A stretch of 50,718 nucleotides of DNA from Cytophagaceae bacterium (GTDB lineage Bacteria; Bacteroidota; Bacteroidia; Cytophagales; Cytophagaceae), in assembly GCA_025454925.1 (NCBI GenBank), contig JALONM010000037.1, positions 1-50,718 on the forward strand, in the 5' to 3' direction. The first letter of the stretch is position 1. Every line of letters starts with the position of its first letter. The notes under the pieces were generated by a model. It worked only from the letters and a program-made list of their open reading frames with translations, did not search any database and was not told the DNA's origin. The translations under genes were made by a program, and so were the position numbers. This document shows positions 24,234 through 33,615 of this stretch, piece by piece.

Positions 24234-24572
24234 ATGGAAAAGGCAAAGAAAAAACTTCATGTCCGCAAAGGAGATACTGTCGTGGTAATCTCTGGTGATT
24301 TCAAGGGCAAAGAAGGTTTGGTTACCAAAGTTTTGGTATCCGAAAACAAAGCGATTGTAGAAGGTCTCAATAAGGTGAAACGCCATGTGAAGCCAACTGC
24401 TTCTAACCCTCAGGGAAGCATAGTTGAAAAGGAAGCTCCTATTCACGTGAGTAAGCTGATGTTGAAAGATCCTAAATCCGGAAAACCTACCCGCGTAGGT
24501 AGAAAGGAAAATAAGGAAGGTAAATTAGTTCGTTACGCTAAAACGTCTGGGGAGGTAATTAAAAATGGCTAA
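24234..24572 (+). CDS. rplX: 50S ribosomal protein L24
   Basis: A 112-residue L24 with the KOW motif '[20 protein letters not shown]', an initiator of 50S assembly. Its last eight bases overlap the start of rplE, a likely translational coupling. Confidence 0.97.
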   Translation: MEKAKKKLHVRKGDTVVVISGDFKGKEGLVTKVLVSENKAIVEGLNKVKRHVKPTASNPQGSIVEKEAPIHVSKLMLKDPKSGKPTRVGRKENKEGKLVRYAKTSGEVIKNG

Positions 24573-25119
24573 TCCTAGATTAAAAGATAAATACCTGAAA
24601 GAAGTAGCCCCGGCACTTCAAGGTAAATTCCAGTACAAATCTTCTATGGAGATTCCTAAGATCACTAAAATTGTAGTGAATAAGGGTATTGGAGCGGCTG
24701 TAGCCGACAAGAAATTGGTTGAAGTAGGAGTGGAGGAACTTTCCTCTATTACAGGTCAGCGCGCTGTAGCAACTCGTTCAAAGAAAGATGTTGCTAACTT
24801 CAAGCTTCGTAAAGATGTAGCTATTGGTGCGAAAGTAACTTTACGCGGTGTGCGCATGTACGAATTTTTCGACCGCTTGATTACAGTTGCGTTGCCACGT
24901 GTTCGCGATTTCAAAGGAATCAGTGATAAAGGATTTGATGGTCGTGGTAACTACACACTTGGGGTTAAAGAACAGATCATCTTCCCTGAAATCAGTATCG
25001 ATAAAGTAAACAAAATCACCGGTATGGACATCACATTTGTGACTACAGCACAAACCGATGAAGAAAGTTTCGAATTGTTAAAAGCATTTGGGATGCCTTT
25101 TGCCTCCTTGAAAAAGTAA
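24565..25119 (+). CDS. rplE: 50S ribosomal protein L5
   Basis: A 184-residue L5 in the 5S rRNA complex. '[20 protein letters not shown]' and '[18 protein letters not shown]' match the family. It overlaps rplX by eight bases and ends four bases before rpsN. Confidence 0.98.
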   Translation: MANPRLKDKYLKEVAPALQGKFQYKSSMEIPKITKIVVNKGIGAAVADKKLVEVGVEELSSITGQRAVATRSKKDVANFKLRKDVAIGAKVTLRGVRMYEFFDRLITVALPRVRDFKGISDKGFDGRGNYTLGVKEQIIFPEISIDKVNKITGMDITFVTTAQTDEESFELLKAFGMPFASLKK

Positions 25120-25123
25120 TACT

Positions 25124-25393
25124 ATGGCTAAAGAATCAGTAAAAGCAAGAGAAAGAAAAAGAGCTAGAATTGTAGCTAAGTATGCTGCTAAGCGTAAGGC
25201 TCTTAAAGAGGCTGGTGATTACCTAGGACTTGATAAGCTTCCTCGTAATGCCTCCCCAGTTCGCCTTCACAATCGTTGTCAGTTGAGCGGTCGTCCAAAA
25301 GGGTATATCCGTAAATTTGGAATTTGCCGTAACTTCTTCAGACAAATGGCCGGCGATGGTAAGATCCCTGGTGTTATTAAGGCCAGCTGGTAA
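25124..25393 (+). CDS. rpsN: 30S ribosomal protein S14, long form with partial zinc ligands
   Basis: An 89-residue S14 of the long type. The ribbon region '[20 protein letters not shown]' keeps the first and third cysteine positions of the zinc form, while the second and fourth are Ser and Phe. A functional zinc site is therefore unlikely, and this is the zinc-independent class. A promoter and 127-bp gap separate it from rpsH. Confidence 0.96.
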   Translation: MAKESVKARERKRARIVAKYAAKRKALKEAGDYLGLDKLPRNASPVRLHNRCQLSGRPKGYIRKFGICRNFFRQMAGDGKIPGVIKASW

Positions 25394-25422
25394 GCAAGAA
25401 TTTTAACAATAATGAGAAAGTT

Positions 25423-25453
25423 TTTGTATCAACAAAAACTTTTCTTATCTTTG
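25423..25453 (+). promoter_or_regulatory. Internal promoter before rpsH
   Basis: TTTG at 25423-25426, exactly 19 bases, then TATCTTTG at 25446-25453: a full consensus match inside the run. It allows separate transcription from rpsH onward. Confidence 0.8.
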
Positions 25454-25459
25454 CAGCCC

Positions 25460-25490
25460 TGTTTCTTGGGAACGACGCAAAAGTCGTATT
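25460..25490 (+). other. Leader hairpins of the rpsH transcript
   Basis: CCC and GGG (around TGTTTCTT) and ACGAC with GTCGT (around GCAAAA) can form two short stems right after the predicted transcription start. The first resembles the leader stem of the rplC transcript in position and sequence. Confidence 0.35.
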
Positions 25491-25520
25491 AGAGTAGATT
25501 TAACATTAAAAGACAATACA

Positions 25521-25916
25521 ATGACTGATCCAATAGCAGATTTCTTGACCCGGTTAAGAAATGCGAACAAGGCGAAACATCGCATTGTGGAGATTCCTGC
25601 ATCCAAGATCAAAAAGGAAATCACTAGAGTTTTGTACGAGAAAGGTTATATTCAGAGTTACAAATTCGAAGATAATAATGTTCAAGGCACCATTAAAATT
25701 GCTTTGAAATATAATCCTTTGGATAAGCAGCCTGCTATCGTGCACCTGGAAAGAATCAGTAAACCAGGTCTTCGTAAGTACTCCGGTGGAACTGAACTTC
25801 CACGCGTACTTAACGGATTAGGTGTTGCCATCATTTCTACTTCTAAAGGAGTTATGACGGATAAGGAAGCTCGCACACAGAATATCGGTGGCGAAGTACT
25901 TTGCGTTGTATATTAA
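25521..25916 (+). CDS. rpsH: 30S ribosomal protein S8
   Basis: A 131-residue S8. '[20 protein letters not shown]' and '[20 protein letters not shown]' are conserved. In E. coli S8 represses the spc operon; the hairpins just upstream do not obviously mimic its rRNA site. First gene after the 25423 promoter. Confidence 0.98.
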   Translation: MTDPIADFLTRLRNANKAKHRIVEIPASKIKKEITRVLYEKGYIQSYKFEDNNVQGTIKIALKYNPLDKQPAIVHLERISKPGLRKYSGGTELPRVLNGLGVAIISTSKGVMTDKEARTQNIGGEVLCVVY

Positions 25917-25944
25917 TTCCTACAACTGATAAAGATTTTCAAGA

Positions 25945-26496
25945 ATGTCACGTATAGGTAAAAATCCAATTCCTCTTCCTGCTAAAGTAGAGGTTTCTAT
26001 AAAAGGAAATTCAGTTTCCGTTAAAGGTCCCAAAGGAACTTTAACTCAGGAAATCAACCCTGATATCAAGGTAAGTGTTGAGGAGAACGTTCTTAGCGTT
26101 GTTCGTCCAACGGACCAAAAAAGACACAAAGCACTTCATGGTTTGTATCGCTCTCTTTTATCTAATATGGTGAAGGGTGTTAGCGACGGATACAAGTTAG
26201 ATCTAGAATTGGTAGGGGTAGGATTTAAAGCAACCGCAACTGGAAATGTTCTGGAGCTTAGTTTAGGATATTCCCATGCCATTTTTATGGTATTGCCAAC
26301 AGAGGTTTCCTGCAAGGCAGTTACGGAAAAAGGTAAGAATCCAATCGTAACCTTGGAAGGAATCGACAAACAACTGGTAGGTCAAGTAGCGGCTAAGATT
26401 CGTTCTCTGCGTAAGGTGGAGCCTTACAAAGGTAAGGGTGTTCGCTTCGTGAACGAAGTTGTAAGAAGAAAAGCTGGTAAAACAGCTTCTAAATAA
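25945..26496 (+). CDS. rplF: 50S ribosomal protein L6
   Basis: A 183-residue L6 at the factor-binding site. 'MSRIGKNPIPLPAKVEVSIK' starts it and 'KIRSLRKVEPYKGKGVRF' is the C-terminal family signature. 28 bases after rpsH. Confidence 0.98.
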   Translation: MSRIGKNPIPLPAKVEVSIKGNSVSVKGPKGTLTQEINPDIKVSVEENVLSVVRPTDQKRHKALHGLYRSLLSNMVKGVSDGYKLDLELVGVGFKATATGNVLELSLGYSHAIFMVLPTEVSCKAVTEKGKNPIVTLEGIDKQLVGQVAAKIRSLRKVEPYKGKGVRFVNEVVRRKAGKTASK

Positions 26497-26526
26497 GTAG
26501 TGGACCGTTAATAATCATTATACTAA

Positions 26527-26877
26527 ATGGCAACGGCAAAAGTTTTAAGAAGAGAGAGAATTAAAAAGGGTATCCGTAAGAAAATAAGCGGAACTGCTCA
26601 GCAGCCTCGTCTCTCTGTATTCCGCAGTAATGCTGGAATTTATGCTCAAATCATCGACGATGTAACTGGACGTACTATAGTAAGTGCTTCGTCTGCTGAA
26701 TTGAAAGCTGAAAAAGGAACTAAGTCTGATCTTTCAAAGAAAGTAGGCTTAGAGTTGGCTAAAAAAGCTCAGGCTGCAGGTATTGCTACCATCGTTTTTG
26801 ATCGTGGTGGATATTTATACCATGGGAGAGTTAAAGCATTGGCAGAAGGTGCACGCGAGGGTGGCCTTAAATTCTAA
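26527..26877 (+). CDS. rplR: 50S ribosomal protein L18
   Basis: A 116-residue L18 that binds 5S rRNA. '[20 protein letters not shown]' and '[20 protein letters not shown]' are diagnostic. Six bases before rpsE. Confidence 0.98.
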   Translation: MATAKVLRRERIKKGIRKKISGTAQQPRLSVFRSNAGIYAQIIDDVTGRTIVSASSAELKAEKGTKSDLSKKVGLELAKKAQAAGIATIVFDRGGYLYHGRVKALAEGAREGGLKF

Positions 26878-26883
26878 AGATCT

Positions 26884-27402
26884 ATGTCACAACTGAATAT
26901 AAGAACTGTAAAAGCAAGCGAAATCGAACTAAAGGAGAGAGTAGTTGCTATCAACAGAGTTACCAAAGTAGTAAAGGGTGGTCGTCGTTTTAGTTTCGCT
27001 GCAATTGTAGTTGTTGGAAACGGTGACGGTGTTGTTGGATATGGCCTTGGTAAAGCAAACGAAGTAACTGATGCTATTGCAAAAGGTATCGAAGATGCTA
27101 AAAAGAACTTGATTAAAGTTCCTGTAATGAAAGGCACTCTTCCACATCCTATGCACGGAAAATTCTCTGGTGGCTACGTGTTTTTGAAGCCTGCAACAAC
27201 CGGTACCGGTGTTATAGCAGGTGGTGCAATGCGTGCAGTGCTTGAAAGTGCTGGTATTAAGGACGTACTTGCAAAATCAAAAGGTTCTTCTAATCCTCAC
27301 AATGTGGTAAAGGCTACGTTTGATGCCTTATTGAGAATGCGTGCTCCTCACGTAGTTTCTCAGCACAGAGGGTTAGCTCTTTCTAAAGTATTTAACGGCT
27401 AA
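26884..27402 (+). CDS. rpsE: 30S ribosomal protein S5
   Basis: A 172-residue S5 important for decoding fidelity. '[20 protein letters not shown]' is the region where spectinomycin-resistance changes arise, and it looks wild-type. '[20 protein letters not shown]' is also typical. Five bases before rpmD. Confidence 0.98.
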   Translation: MSQLNIRTVKASEIELKERVVAINRVTKVVKGGRRFSFAAIVVVGNGDGVVGYGLGKANEVTDAIAKGIEDAKKNLIKVPVMKGTLPHPMHGKFSGGYVFLKPATTGTGVIAGGAMRAVLESAGIKDVLAKSKGSSNPHNVVKATFDALLRMRAPHVVSQHRGLALSKVFNG

Positions 27403-27407
27403 GAATC

Positions 27408-27581
27408 ATGGCTAAAGTTAAAATAACGCAAGTTCGCAGCACTATTGATCGTCCAATCGATCAAAAGAGAACAATCAAGGCTCTTGGTCTTGGTAAAATT
27501 AATCGTACCGTGGAGCACGAACTTACTCCTCAGATAAAGGGTATGATTGAGAAAGTAAAGCATTTGCTTTCGGTAGAATAA
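27408..27581 (+). CDS. rpmD: 50S ribosomal protein L30
   Basis: A small gene of 57 codons: MAKVKITQVRSTIDRP begins it, then 'QKRTIKALGLGKINRTVEH' and a C-terminal helix ending LLSVE. This matches bacterial L30 in length and motif, and it sits in the conserved slot between rpsE and rplO. Confidence 0.96.
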   Translation: MAKVKITQVRSTIDRPIDQKRTIKALGLGKINRTVEHELTPQIKGMIEKVKHLLSVE

Positions 27582-27613
27582 GATATTGGTTTCTTCAATA
27601 AATAAGTAAAGAA

Positions 27614-28063
27614 ATGAAACTAAATGCATTAAAACCTGCTACAGGTTCTGTAAAAACGAGTAAAAGAATAGGTCGTGGTACTGGTTCTGGTAAAGGCGGT
27701 ACTTCAACTAGAGGTCATAAAGGTGCTAAATCACGCTCTGGTTACAGCAGTAAAGCTGGACATGAAGGTGGTCAGATGCCTCTTTATCGTCGTGTGCCTA
27801 AGTTTGGTTTCAACAATCCATTCAAAGTTTCTTACAAAGCATTGAATTTGGATGTATTGCAAAGTTTGGCCTCTAAAACCAATGCTTCTGTAATTGATCT
27901 GGAACTACTCTATAGCAATGGGTTAGTTGGTAAGGGTGATTTGGTAAAGGTATTGTCTAGAGGTGAGTTGACAAGCAAAATTGAAATTAAAGCTCATTCT
28001 TTCTCTAAGTCGGCCGTGGCCGCAATCGAAAAAGTTGGTGCCAAAGCAACCGTACTAGAATAA
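27614..28063 (+). CDS. rplO: 50S ribosomal protein L15
   Basis: A 149-residue L15. The Gly-rich N-terminus 'RIGRGTGSGKGGTSTRGHKG' threads through rRNA, and 'PLYRRVPKFGFNNPFK' is the family motif. The stop and the secY start share one base (TAATG), a coupled junction. Confidence 0.98.
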   Translation: MKLNALKPATGSVKTSKRIGRGTGSGKGGTSTRGHKGAKSRSGYSSKAGHEGGQMPLYRRVPKFGFNNPFKVSYKALNLDVLQSLASKTNASVIDLELLYSNGLVGKGDLVKVLSRGELTSKIEIKAHSFSKSAVAAIEKVGAKATVLE

Positions 28064-29394
28064 TGAAGAAATTTTTTACAACGATAAAGAACATCTGGTC
28101 AATCGAGGAGTTACGTACTCGTTTGATTTATACACTCGGATTGTTATTAGTATTCCGTTTGGGTTCTTTTATTGTTTTGCCTGGTATTGATGCCACGAAG
28201 GTTGGCGGAGATAATGATAGTGAAGGAGTTCTTGGACTCCTTAACGCCTTTAGTGGTGGAGCATTTAATAACGTATCCGTTCTCGGACTCGGTATCATGC
28301 CCTATATTACCGCATCTATCGTTATCCAGTTGCTTACATTCGCAGTTCCTTATTTCCAAAAATTGCAAAAAGAAGGCGATTCAGGTCGTAAGAAGATAAA
28401 TAATTTTACAAGAATATTTACAGTGTTCGTTGCTGCTGCTCAGTCAGTAGGATATTTAGCAACCTATGTGAAGCCAGAACATTATATGTTTGGTATGAAC
28501 ACACCAATGTTTGATTTCACACGAATTATATGTTTGGTGGCAGGTACCATGTTCTGTTTGTGGTTGGGTGAAAAAATTACAGACAAAGGAATTGGTAATG
28601 GAATTTCCATGCTTATCATGGTTGGTATTGTGAGTAGACTCCCGGCTGCATTCATCGAGGAAATTACAGTAAAAGGAATGAAAGGTTCTATTATTGTAAT
28701 ATTGGAAGTGATAGCGTTGTTCTTTGTTGTCATGGCTGTCGTAGCGATTACCCAGGCTGTTCGAAGAATACAGTTACAATTTGCTAAGCAAATGGTTGGA
28801 AATCAAGCTGTAGGTGGACGTCGTCAATATTTGCCGTTGAAGTTGATTGGTGCTGGTGTTATGCCGATAATTTTTGCTCAGTCTGCTTTGTTCCTTCCTT
28901 CTGTTATTGGTTCTTTTTTCCGGGAAAATGAGACAATAGGTAATATAAGTGCGGCTTTGGGTGATTTTACTTCTTGGGAGTACAACGTTACCACAGCATT
29001 ACTAATTATAATCTTCACATTCTTTTACACTGCCATCACATTTAATCCGAAGCAGATATCTGACGATATTAAAAGAAGCGGTGGATACATTCCTGGTGTT
29101 AAGCCGGGTGATGCAACGGCAGAAGAGATAGATAACATACTTTCAAGATTAACACTTCCTGGAGCTATTTTCTTAGCGATTATAGCAGCTTTACCTGCTT
29201 TTGCAGTATTGCTCGGGGTAGAGAGAAATTTTGCATACTTCTTTGGTGGGACTTCTCTTTTGATTATGGTTGGAGTAGTGTTAGATACTCTTCAACAAAT
29301 AGAAACCTATCTGCTTAATAAAAAATACGACGGTATGATGAGTACGGGTCGTGTTAGAGGTAGAACAGAAGAAGCGACTCCAATAGCTCAGTAA
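28063..29394 (+). CDS. secY: Protein translocase channel subunit SecY
   Basis: A 443-residue inner membrane protein with ten predicted helices, the pore of the Sec system that exports the signal-peptide proteins of this window. 'LGIMPYITASIVIQLLTFAV' in helix 2, the periplasmic plug after helix 1, and the cytosolic loop 'RIQLQFAKQMVGNQAVGGRR' are recognisable. Normal length. It overlaps rplO by one base and is two bases before map. Confidence 0.98.
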   Translation: MKKFFTTIKNIWSIEELRTRLIYTLGLLLVFRLGSFIVLPGIDATKVGGDNDSEGVLGLLNAFSGGAFNNVSVLGLGIMPYITASIVIQLLTFAVPYFQKLQKEGDSGRKKINNFTRIFTVFVAAAQSVGYLATYVKPEHYMFGMNTPMFDFTRIICLVAGTMFCLWLGEKITDKGIGNGISMLIMVGIVSRLPAAFIEEITVKGMKGSIIVILEVIALFFVVMAVVAITQAVRRIQLQFAKQMVGNQAVGGRRQYLPLKLIGAGVMPIIFAQSALFLPSVIGSFFRENETIGNISAALGDFTSWEYNVTTALLIIIFTFFYTAITFNPKQISDDIKRSGGYIPGVKPGDATAEEIDNILSRLTLPGAIFLAIIAALPAFAVLLGVERNFAYFFGGTSLLIMVGVVLDTLQQIETYLLNKKYDGMMSTGRVRGRTEEATPIAQ

Positions 29395-29396
29395 TC

Positions 29397-30170
29397 ATGG
29401 TCCGGATAAAATCGGAAGAAGAGATTGAGCTCATCCGTGTAAGTGGAGATTTATTAGGTAGAGCTCATGCGGAAGTTGCCAAAGCTATAAAACCAGGTGT
29501 CACTACCGCCCAGCTGGATCAGATAGCCTTCCAGTTCATTAGTGATAACGGAGCTAAACCTTCGTTCAAGGGTTATAAAGGTTATCCAAGTTCTTTGTGC
29601 ATATCAGTAAATGAAGTAGTGGTTCACGGCATCCCTGGCGCTCAGGTCTTGAGTGAAGGAGATATTGTTTCGATCGACTGTGGAGTTTTTTTGAAAGGGT
29701 TTCATAGTGATAGTGCTTATACCTATGGTGTCGGTACAATTGATGAAACGAAAAGATTACTTCTCGAAAAGACAAAGGAGTCCTTGTATTTGGGGATAGC
29801 CCAAGCCTTGGATGGTAACCGCACCGGTGATGTCGGGTTTGCTGTACAGTCCCATGTTGAGAAGGCAGGTTTTTCAGTCGTGAGAGATTTAGTGGGTCAC
29901 GGTGTTGGTCAGAATCTTCATGAAGAGCCTGAAGTTCCAAATTATGGAAAGAGGGGCAATGGAGTTCGACTTAAAGAAGGAATGGTGATTGCCATAGAGC
30001 CTATGGTGAATATGGGCACCAAAAATGTTCTGCAAGAGCGCGATGGTTGGACTATCCGCACATCTGACAGAAAGCCATCCGCTCACTTTGAGCATACGGT
30101 AGCAATAAAAAAAGGGAAAGCAGAAATACTGACTACCTTTAAATACATAGAAGAAGTTTTAGGAGTATAA
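29397..30170 (+). CDS. map: Methionine aminopeptidase type I
   Basis: A 257-residue cytosolic enzyme that removes the initiator methionine. The five metal ligands are present: Asp94 ('VSIDCG'), Asp105 ('HSDSAYT'), His168 ('VGHGVG'), Glu201 ('IEPM') and Glu232 ('HFEHTV'). No N-terminal zinc extension. One base before infA. Confidence 0.97.
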   Translation: MVRIKSEEEIELIRVSGDLLGRAHAEVAKAIKPGVTTAQLDQIAFQFISDNGAKPSFKGYKGYPSSLCISVNEVVVHGIPGAQVLSEGDIVSIDCGVFLKGFHSDSAYTYGVGTIDETKRLLLEKTKESLYLGIAQALDGNRTGDVGFAVQSHVEKAGFSVVRDLVGHGVGQNLHEEPEVPNYGKRGNGVRLKEGMVIAIEPMVNMGTKNVLQERDGWTIRTSDRKPSAHFEHTVAIKKGKAEILTTFKYIEEVLGV

Positions 30171-30171
30171 A

Positions 30172-30390
30172 ATGGCAAAACAGTCTTCCATATTACAAGA
30201 TGGAAAAATACTTGAGGCACTCTCTAACGCCATGTTTAGGGTTGAATTAGAGAATGGACATCAGGTAATTGCTCATATATCAGGTAAGATGAGGATGAAT
30301 TACATCAAAATATTGCCTGGTGATAAGATAAGACTGGAAATGTCACCATACGACTTGACAAAAGGAAGAATAGTGTTCAGATACAAATAG
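30172..30390 (+). CDS. infA: Translation initiation factor IF-1
   Basis: A 72-residue single OB-fold protein that occupies the ribosomal A site during initiation. '[20 protein letters not shown]' and '[20 protein letters not shown]' are the family pattern. One base after map, ten before rpmJ. Confidence 0.98.
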   Translation: MAKQSSILQDGKILEALSNAMFRVELENGHQVIAHISGKMRMNYIKILPGDKIRLEMSPYDLTKGRIVFRYK

Positions 30391-30400
30391 ACTTAAAGCC

Positions 30401-30517
30401 ATGAAGGTAAAAGCATCTATCAAAAAAAGAAGCCCAGAATGTAAAGTAATCAGGAGAAAGGGCAAGTTGTACGTGATCAACAAAAAGAATCCTAGATACA
30501 AACAAAGACAAGGTTAA
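30401..30517 (+). CDS. rpmJ: 50S ribosomal protein L36, zinc-free type
   Basis: Only 38 codons. [20 protein letters not shown] and the end RYKQRQG identify L36. Of the four zinc ligands of the classic form (three Cys, one His), only one Cys remains; the others are Arg/Ser, Asn and Tyr, so this is the zinc-independent form. It lies between infA and rpsM as usual. Confidence 0.95.
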   Translation: MKVKASIKKRSPECKVIRRKGKLYVINKKNPRYKQRQG

Positions 30518-30529
30518 TAATATACATAT

Positions 30530-30907
30530 ATGGCTAGAATTGCTGGTGTAGACATTCCTGATAACAAGCGCGGCGAAATCGCACTGACTTATATTTATGG
30601 AATTGGACGTCGTTCTGCTCAGGCTATCCTGAAGAAGGCAGAGATTCATCTAGATAAAAAAGCGGGTGAGTGGACTCAGGAAGAATCTACCAAGATTCGT
30701 AATATCATTAATGCTGAATTTAAGACAGAAGGTGTTCTTAAGTCGGAGGTTCAGCTGAGTATTAAGCGTTTGATGGACATTGGGTCCTACAGAGGTTTAA
30801 GACACAGAAAAGGCTTGCCTGTTCGTGGTCAACGCACCAAAAACAACTGTCGTACTCGTAAAGGTAAGCGTAAGACAGTGGCTAACAAGAAGAAAGCTAC
30901 TAAATAG
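30530..30907 (+). CDS. rpsM: 30S ribosomal protein S13
   Basis: A 125-residue S13 at the head, contacting P-site tRNA. '[20 protein letters not shown]' and '[20 protein letters not shown]' are diagnostic. 24 bases before rpsK. Confidence 0.98.
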   Translation: MARIAGVDIPDNKRGEIALTYIYGIGRRSAQAILKKAEIHLDKKAGEWTQEESTKIRNIINAEFKTEGVLKSEVQLSIKRLMDIGSYRGLRHRKGLPVRGQRTKNNCRTRKGKRKTVANKKKATK

Positions 30908-30931
30908 TAATCGTTAAGAACAAATAGATAT

Positions 30932-31339
30932 ATGGCTCAGAATACTTCTGCAAACAAAAGAAAGGATAAAGCCAAGAAACGTGTGGTGGTGGTCGATGCC
31001 GTTGGGCAAGCACACATTCGTGCTTCTTTCAACAACATCATCATTTCCATGACCAACTCCCAAGGGCAAGTGGTTTCTTGGGGATCTGCTGGTAAAATGG
31101 GTTTCAAAGGTTCCAAAAAGAACACTCCTTATGCTGCCCAGGTTACTGCACAAAGTTGCGCTCAGGCTGCGTACGACGCTGGCATGAGAAAGGTTGAGGT
31201 TTTTGTAAAAGGTCCTGGTGCTGGTCGTGAATCTGCGATCCGCACGATTCAAGGCGTTGGTCTTGAAGTAACAGTTATCAAGGATATTACTCCTATGCCA
31301 CACAATGGCTGTCGTCCTCCAAAACGTAGAAGAGTATAA
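30932..31339 (+). CDS. rpsK: 30S ribosomal protein S11
   Basis: A 135-residue S11 on the platform. '[20 protein letters not shown]' and '[18 protein letters not shown]' close the protein as in the family. 29 bases before rpsD. Confidence 0.98.
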   Translation: MAQNTSANKRKDKAKKRVVVVDAVGQAHIRASFNNIIISMTNSQGQVVSWGSAGKMGFKGSKKNTPYAAQVTAQSCAQAAYDAGMRKVEVFVKGPGAGRESAIRTIQGVGLEVTVIKDITPMPHNGCRPPKRRRV

Positions 31340-31368
31340 TCCAAAACATTTTAATCAAGAAGTAAACA

Positions 31369-31974
31369 ATGGCACGTTATACAGGTCCAAAGCTTAAAGT
31401 CTCCAGAAAGTTCGGTGAGCCGGTTCTGGGTGGTGGAAAAGCCTTACAAAAGAAAAATTACCCTCCTGGGATGCATGGCAAAAATAAGAAGAGAAAATCT
31501 TCTGAATACGCCACTCAGTTGCAGGCCAAACAAAAAGCTAAATATACTTACGGTGTATTAGAGCGTCAGTTCAGAAAAACATTTGAAAATGCTGCTAGAA
31601 AAGGTGGTATTACAGGTGAGAACTTATTGAAACTTTTAGAAGCCCGTTTAGATAATACAGTATATCGTTTGGGTGTTGCTTCTACTCGTCGTGCAGCTCG
31701 TCAGTTGGTGCAACATAAGCACGTTACTGTTAATGGCAAAGTAGTTACTATTCCTTCTTTCTCGTTGCGTCCTGGTGATATCATCGGAGTTAGAGAGCGT
31801 TCTAAATCGCTGGAAGTAATTTCCGATAGCCTGACGGGTCGTGGAAGCAAAAAGTTTTCGTGGTTGGAATGGGACAATGCTACCTTAACTGGTAAGTTTG
31901 TTACCTTCCCTCAAAGAGAAGAAATCCCTGAAAATATTCAGGAACAACTTATCGTCGAGTTGTACTCTAAATAA
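31369..31974 (+). CDS. rpsD: 30S ribosomal protein S4
   Basis: A 201-residue S4, primary 5'-domain binder. '[20 protein letters not shown]' and the S4 RNA-binding domain '[17 protein letters not shown]' are seen. There is no N-terminal zinc cysteine cluster. Forty bases before rpoA. Confidence 0.98.
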   Translation: MARYTGPKLKVSRKFGEPVLGGGKALQKKNYPPGMHGKNKKRKSSEYATQLQAKQKAKYTYGVLERQFRKTFENAARKGGITGENLLKLLEARLDNTVYRLGVASTRRAARQLVQHKHVTVNGKVVTIPSFSLRPGDIIGVRERSKSLEVISDSLTGRGSKKFSWLEWDNATLTGKFVTFPQREEIPENIQEQLIVELYSK

Positions 31975-32014
31975 TAGCTTTTAAAAGCGCTAAGAAACTT
32001 AATCGATTTAAACT

Positions 32015-33004
32015 ATGTCGATACTTTCATTTCAAATGCCTGAAAAGGTGGTAATGGAAAAGTCAACAGACTTTCATGGTCTGTTTGAATTTAAGCCACT
32101 GGAAAAAGGATACGGTGTAACCATCGGAAATGCCCTTCGCAGAATTCTTCTTTCTTCGTTAGAAGGATATGCTATTACAGGCATAAAAATCCCAGGTGTT
32201 TTGCATGAGTTCTCCACTATTCAAGGGGTGGTAGAGGATGTTACGGAAATTATCTTGAACCTTAAAATGGTAAGATTCAAGAAGATTTCTGACCTCAACG
32301 AATCCAAAATTGTGGTTTCTATCAAGAAGCAGGAGCAATTCAAAGCAGGTGATATTTCTAAATTCACTTCAGCATTCCAAATCCTTAATCCGGATTTCGT
32401 TATCTGTAACTTGGATAACACTGCAGGTTTTGACATTGAATTGACCATTGAAAAAGGTCGTGGATATGTACCTGCTGAGGAAAATAGACCTGCTGAGCAA
32501 GTATTCGGTTATATTCCCATCGATGCCATACACACACCTATCAAGAATGTAAAATTCAGCGTAGAGAACACCCGTGTGGAGCAAAGAACCGACTATGAGA
32601 AATTGATCATTGAAATTGAAACAGATGGTTCTGTGCATCCTGAAGATGCATTGAAGGGTGCTGCCAATATTCTTATCAAGCATTTCATGCTATTCTCTGA
32701 TCAAACGATGACGTTGGATTCAGTGAAAGCAGAAGAGGAAAATGTCGTAGACGAAGAATTCCTCAGAATGCGTAAGTTGCTTAAAACCAGCATTGCGGAT
32801 TTAGATCTTTCAGTACGTGCATACAACTGTTTGAAAGCTGCAGATATCAAAACACTTGGCGATCTGGCATCGCTAGATATTTCTGATATGATGAAATTCC
32901 GCAACTTCGGAAAGAAATCACTTGCTGAGTTGGAGCAATTGGTTGCCGATAAAGGTCTTACCTTCGGAATGGATATCGGAAAATATAAATTAGATGAGGA
33001 TTGA
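32015..33004 (+). CDS. rpoA: RNA polymerase alpha subunit
   Basis: A 329-residue alpha subunit. The N-terminal dimerisation domain has '[20 protein letters not shown]'; a linker rich in Glu/Asp follows (around residue 240), and the C-terminal domain '[20 protein letters not shown]' binds UP elements and activators. Length is standard. 35 bases before rplQ. Confidence 0.98.
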   Translation: MSILSFQMPEKVVMEKSTDFHGLFEFKPLEKGYGVTIGNALRRILLSSLEGYAITGIKIPGVLHEFSTIQGVVEDVTEIILNLKMVRFKKISDLNESKIVVSIKKQEQFKAGDISKFTSAFQILNPDFVICNLDNTAGFDIELTIEKGRGYVPAEENRPAEQVFGYIPIDAIHTPIKNVKFSVENTRVEQRTDYEKLIIEIETDGSVHPEDALKGAANILIKHFMLFSDQTMTLDSVKAEEENVVDEEFLRMRKLLKTSIADLDLSVRAYNCLKAADIKTLGDLASLDISDMMKFRNFGKKSLAELEQLVADKGLTFGMDIGKYKLDED

Positions 33005-33039
33005 TCATGTCTTTTTAAGACATAAAATGAATTACGATT

Positions 33040-33501
33040 ATGAGACACGGTAAAAAAGATAATCACCTTGGACGTAAATACGGTCACCGTATAGCTTTAA
33101 TGTCCAATATGGCTTCTTCTCTTATTTTGGAGAAACGTATTGAGACTACTGTTGCCAAAGCCAAGGAGTTAAGAAAATACGTAGAGCCTTTGCTTACTAG
33201 AGCAAAAGACGATACTACACATGCTCGTCGTGTGGTATTCTCTTACTTACAAAACAAAGATTCTGTAAAAGAATTATTTGACAATGTTGCAGAGAAAATT
33301 GCATCTCGTCCAGGTGGATATACTCGCATCATCCGTACAGGGTACCGCTTAGGTGATAACGCTGACATGTGCTTGATGGAGTTGGTTGATTACAACGAAA
33401 TCTACAGCAAAGATGCTAAAACAAAGACTCGCAGAACAAGACGCTCTAAGAAGGCAGAAGGTACTGAAGGTTCAGACAATGCAAACGAATCAGCTGAATA
33501 A
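33040..33501 (+). CDS. rplQ: 50S ribosomal protein L17 with C-terminal tail
   Basis: A 153-residue L17 near the tunnel exit; the E. coli protein is about 127. '[20 protein letters not shown]' starts it and '[20 protein letters not shown]' is conserved. The extra end is a Lys/Arg then Glu/Asn/Ser-rich tail. Last gene of the ribosomal run. Confidence 0.97.
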   Translation: MRHGKKDNHLGRKYGHRIALMSNMASSLILEKRIETTVAKAKELRKYVEPLLTRAKDDTTHARRVVFSYLQNKDSVKELFDNVAEKIASRPGGYTRIIRTGYRLGDNADMCLMELVDYNEIYSKDAKTKTRRTRRSKKAEGTEGSDNANESAE

Positions 33502-33522
33502 TTCTATTCACTCATTGAAAAT

Positions 33523-33549
33523 AAAAAAGGGAGCAATGCTCCCTTTTTT
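33523..33549. terminator. Terminator of the ribosomal run
   Basis: AAAAAAGGGAGC, a short loop and GCTCCCTTTTTT followed by ATTTTATT, 21 bases past rplQ. A strong, classic hairpin with T-run. Confidence 0.93.
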
Positions 33550-33615
33550 ATTTTATTGTAAATTGCTAATCAAAATGTATGAGGATGGTCTTGTACAACT
33601 TGTAAAAGTATACTT

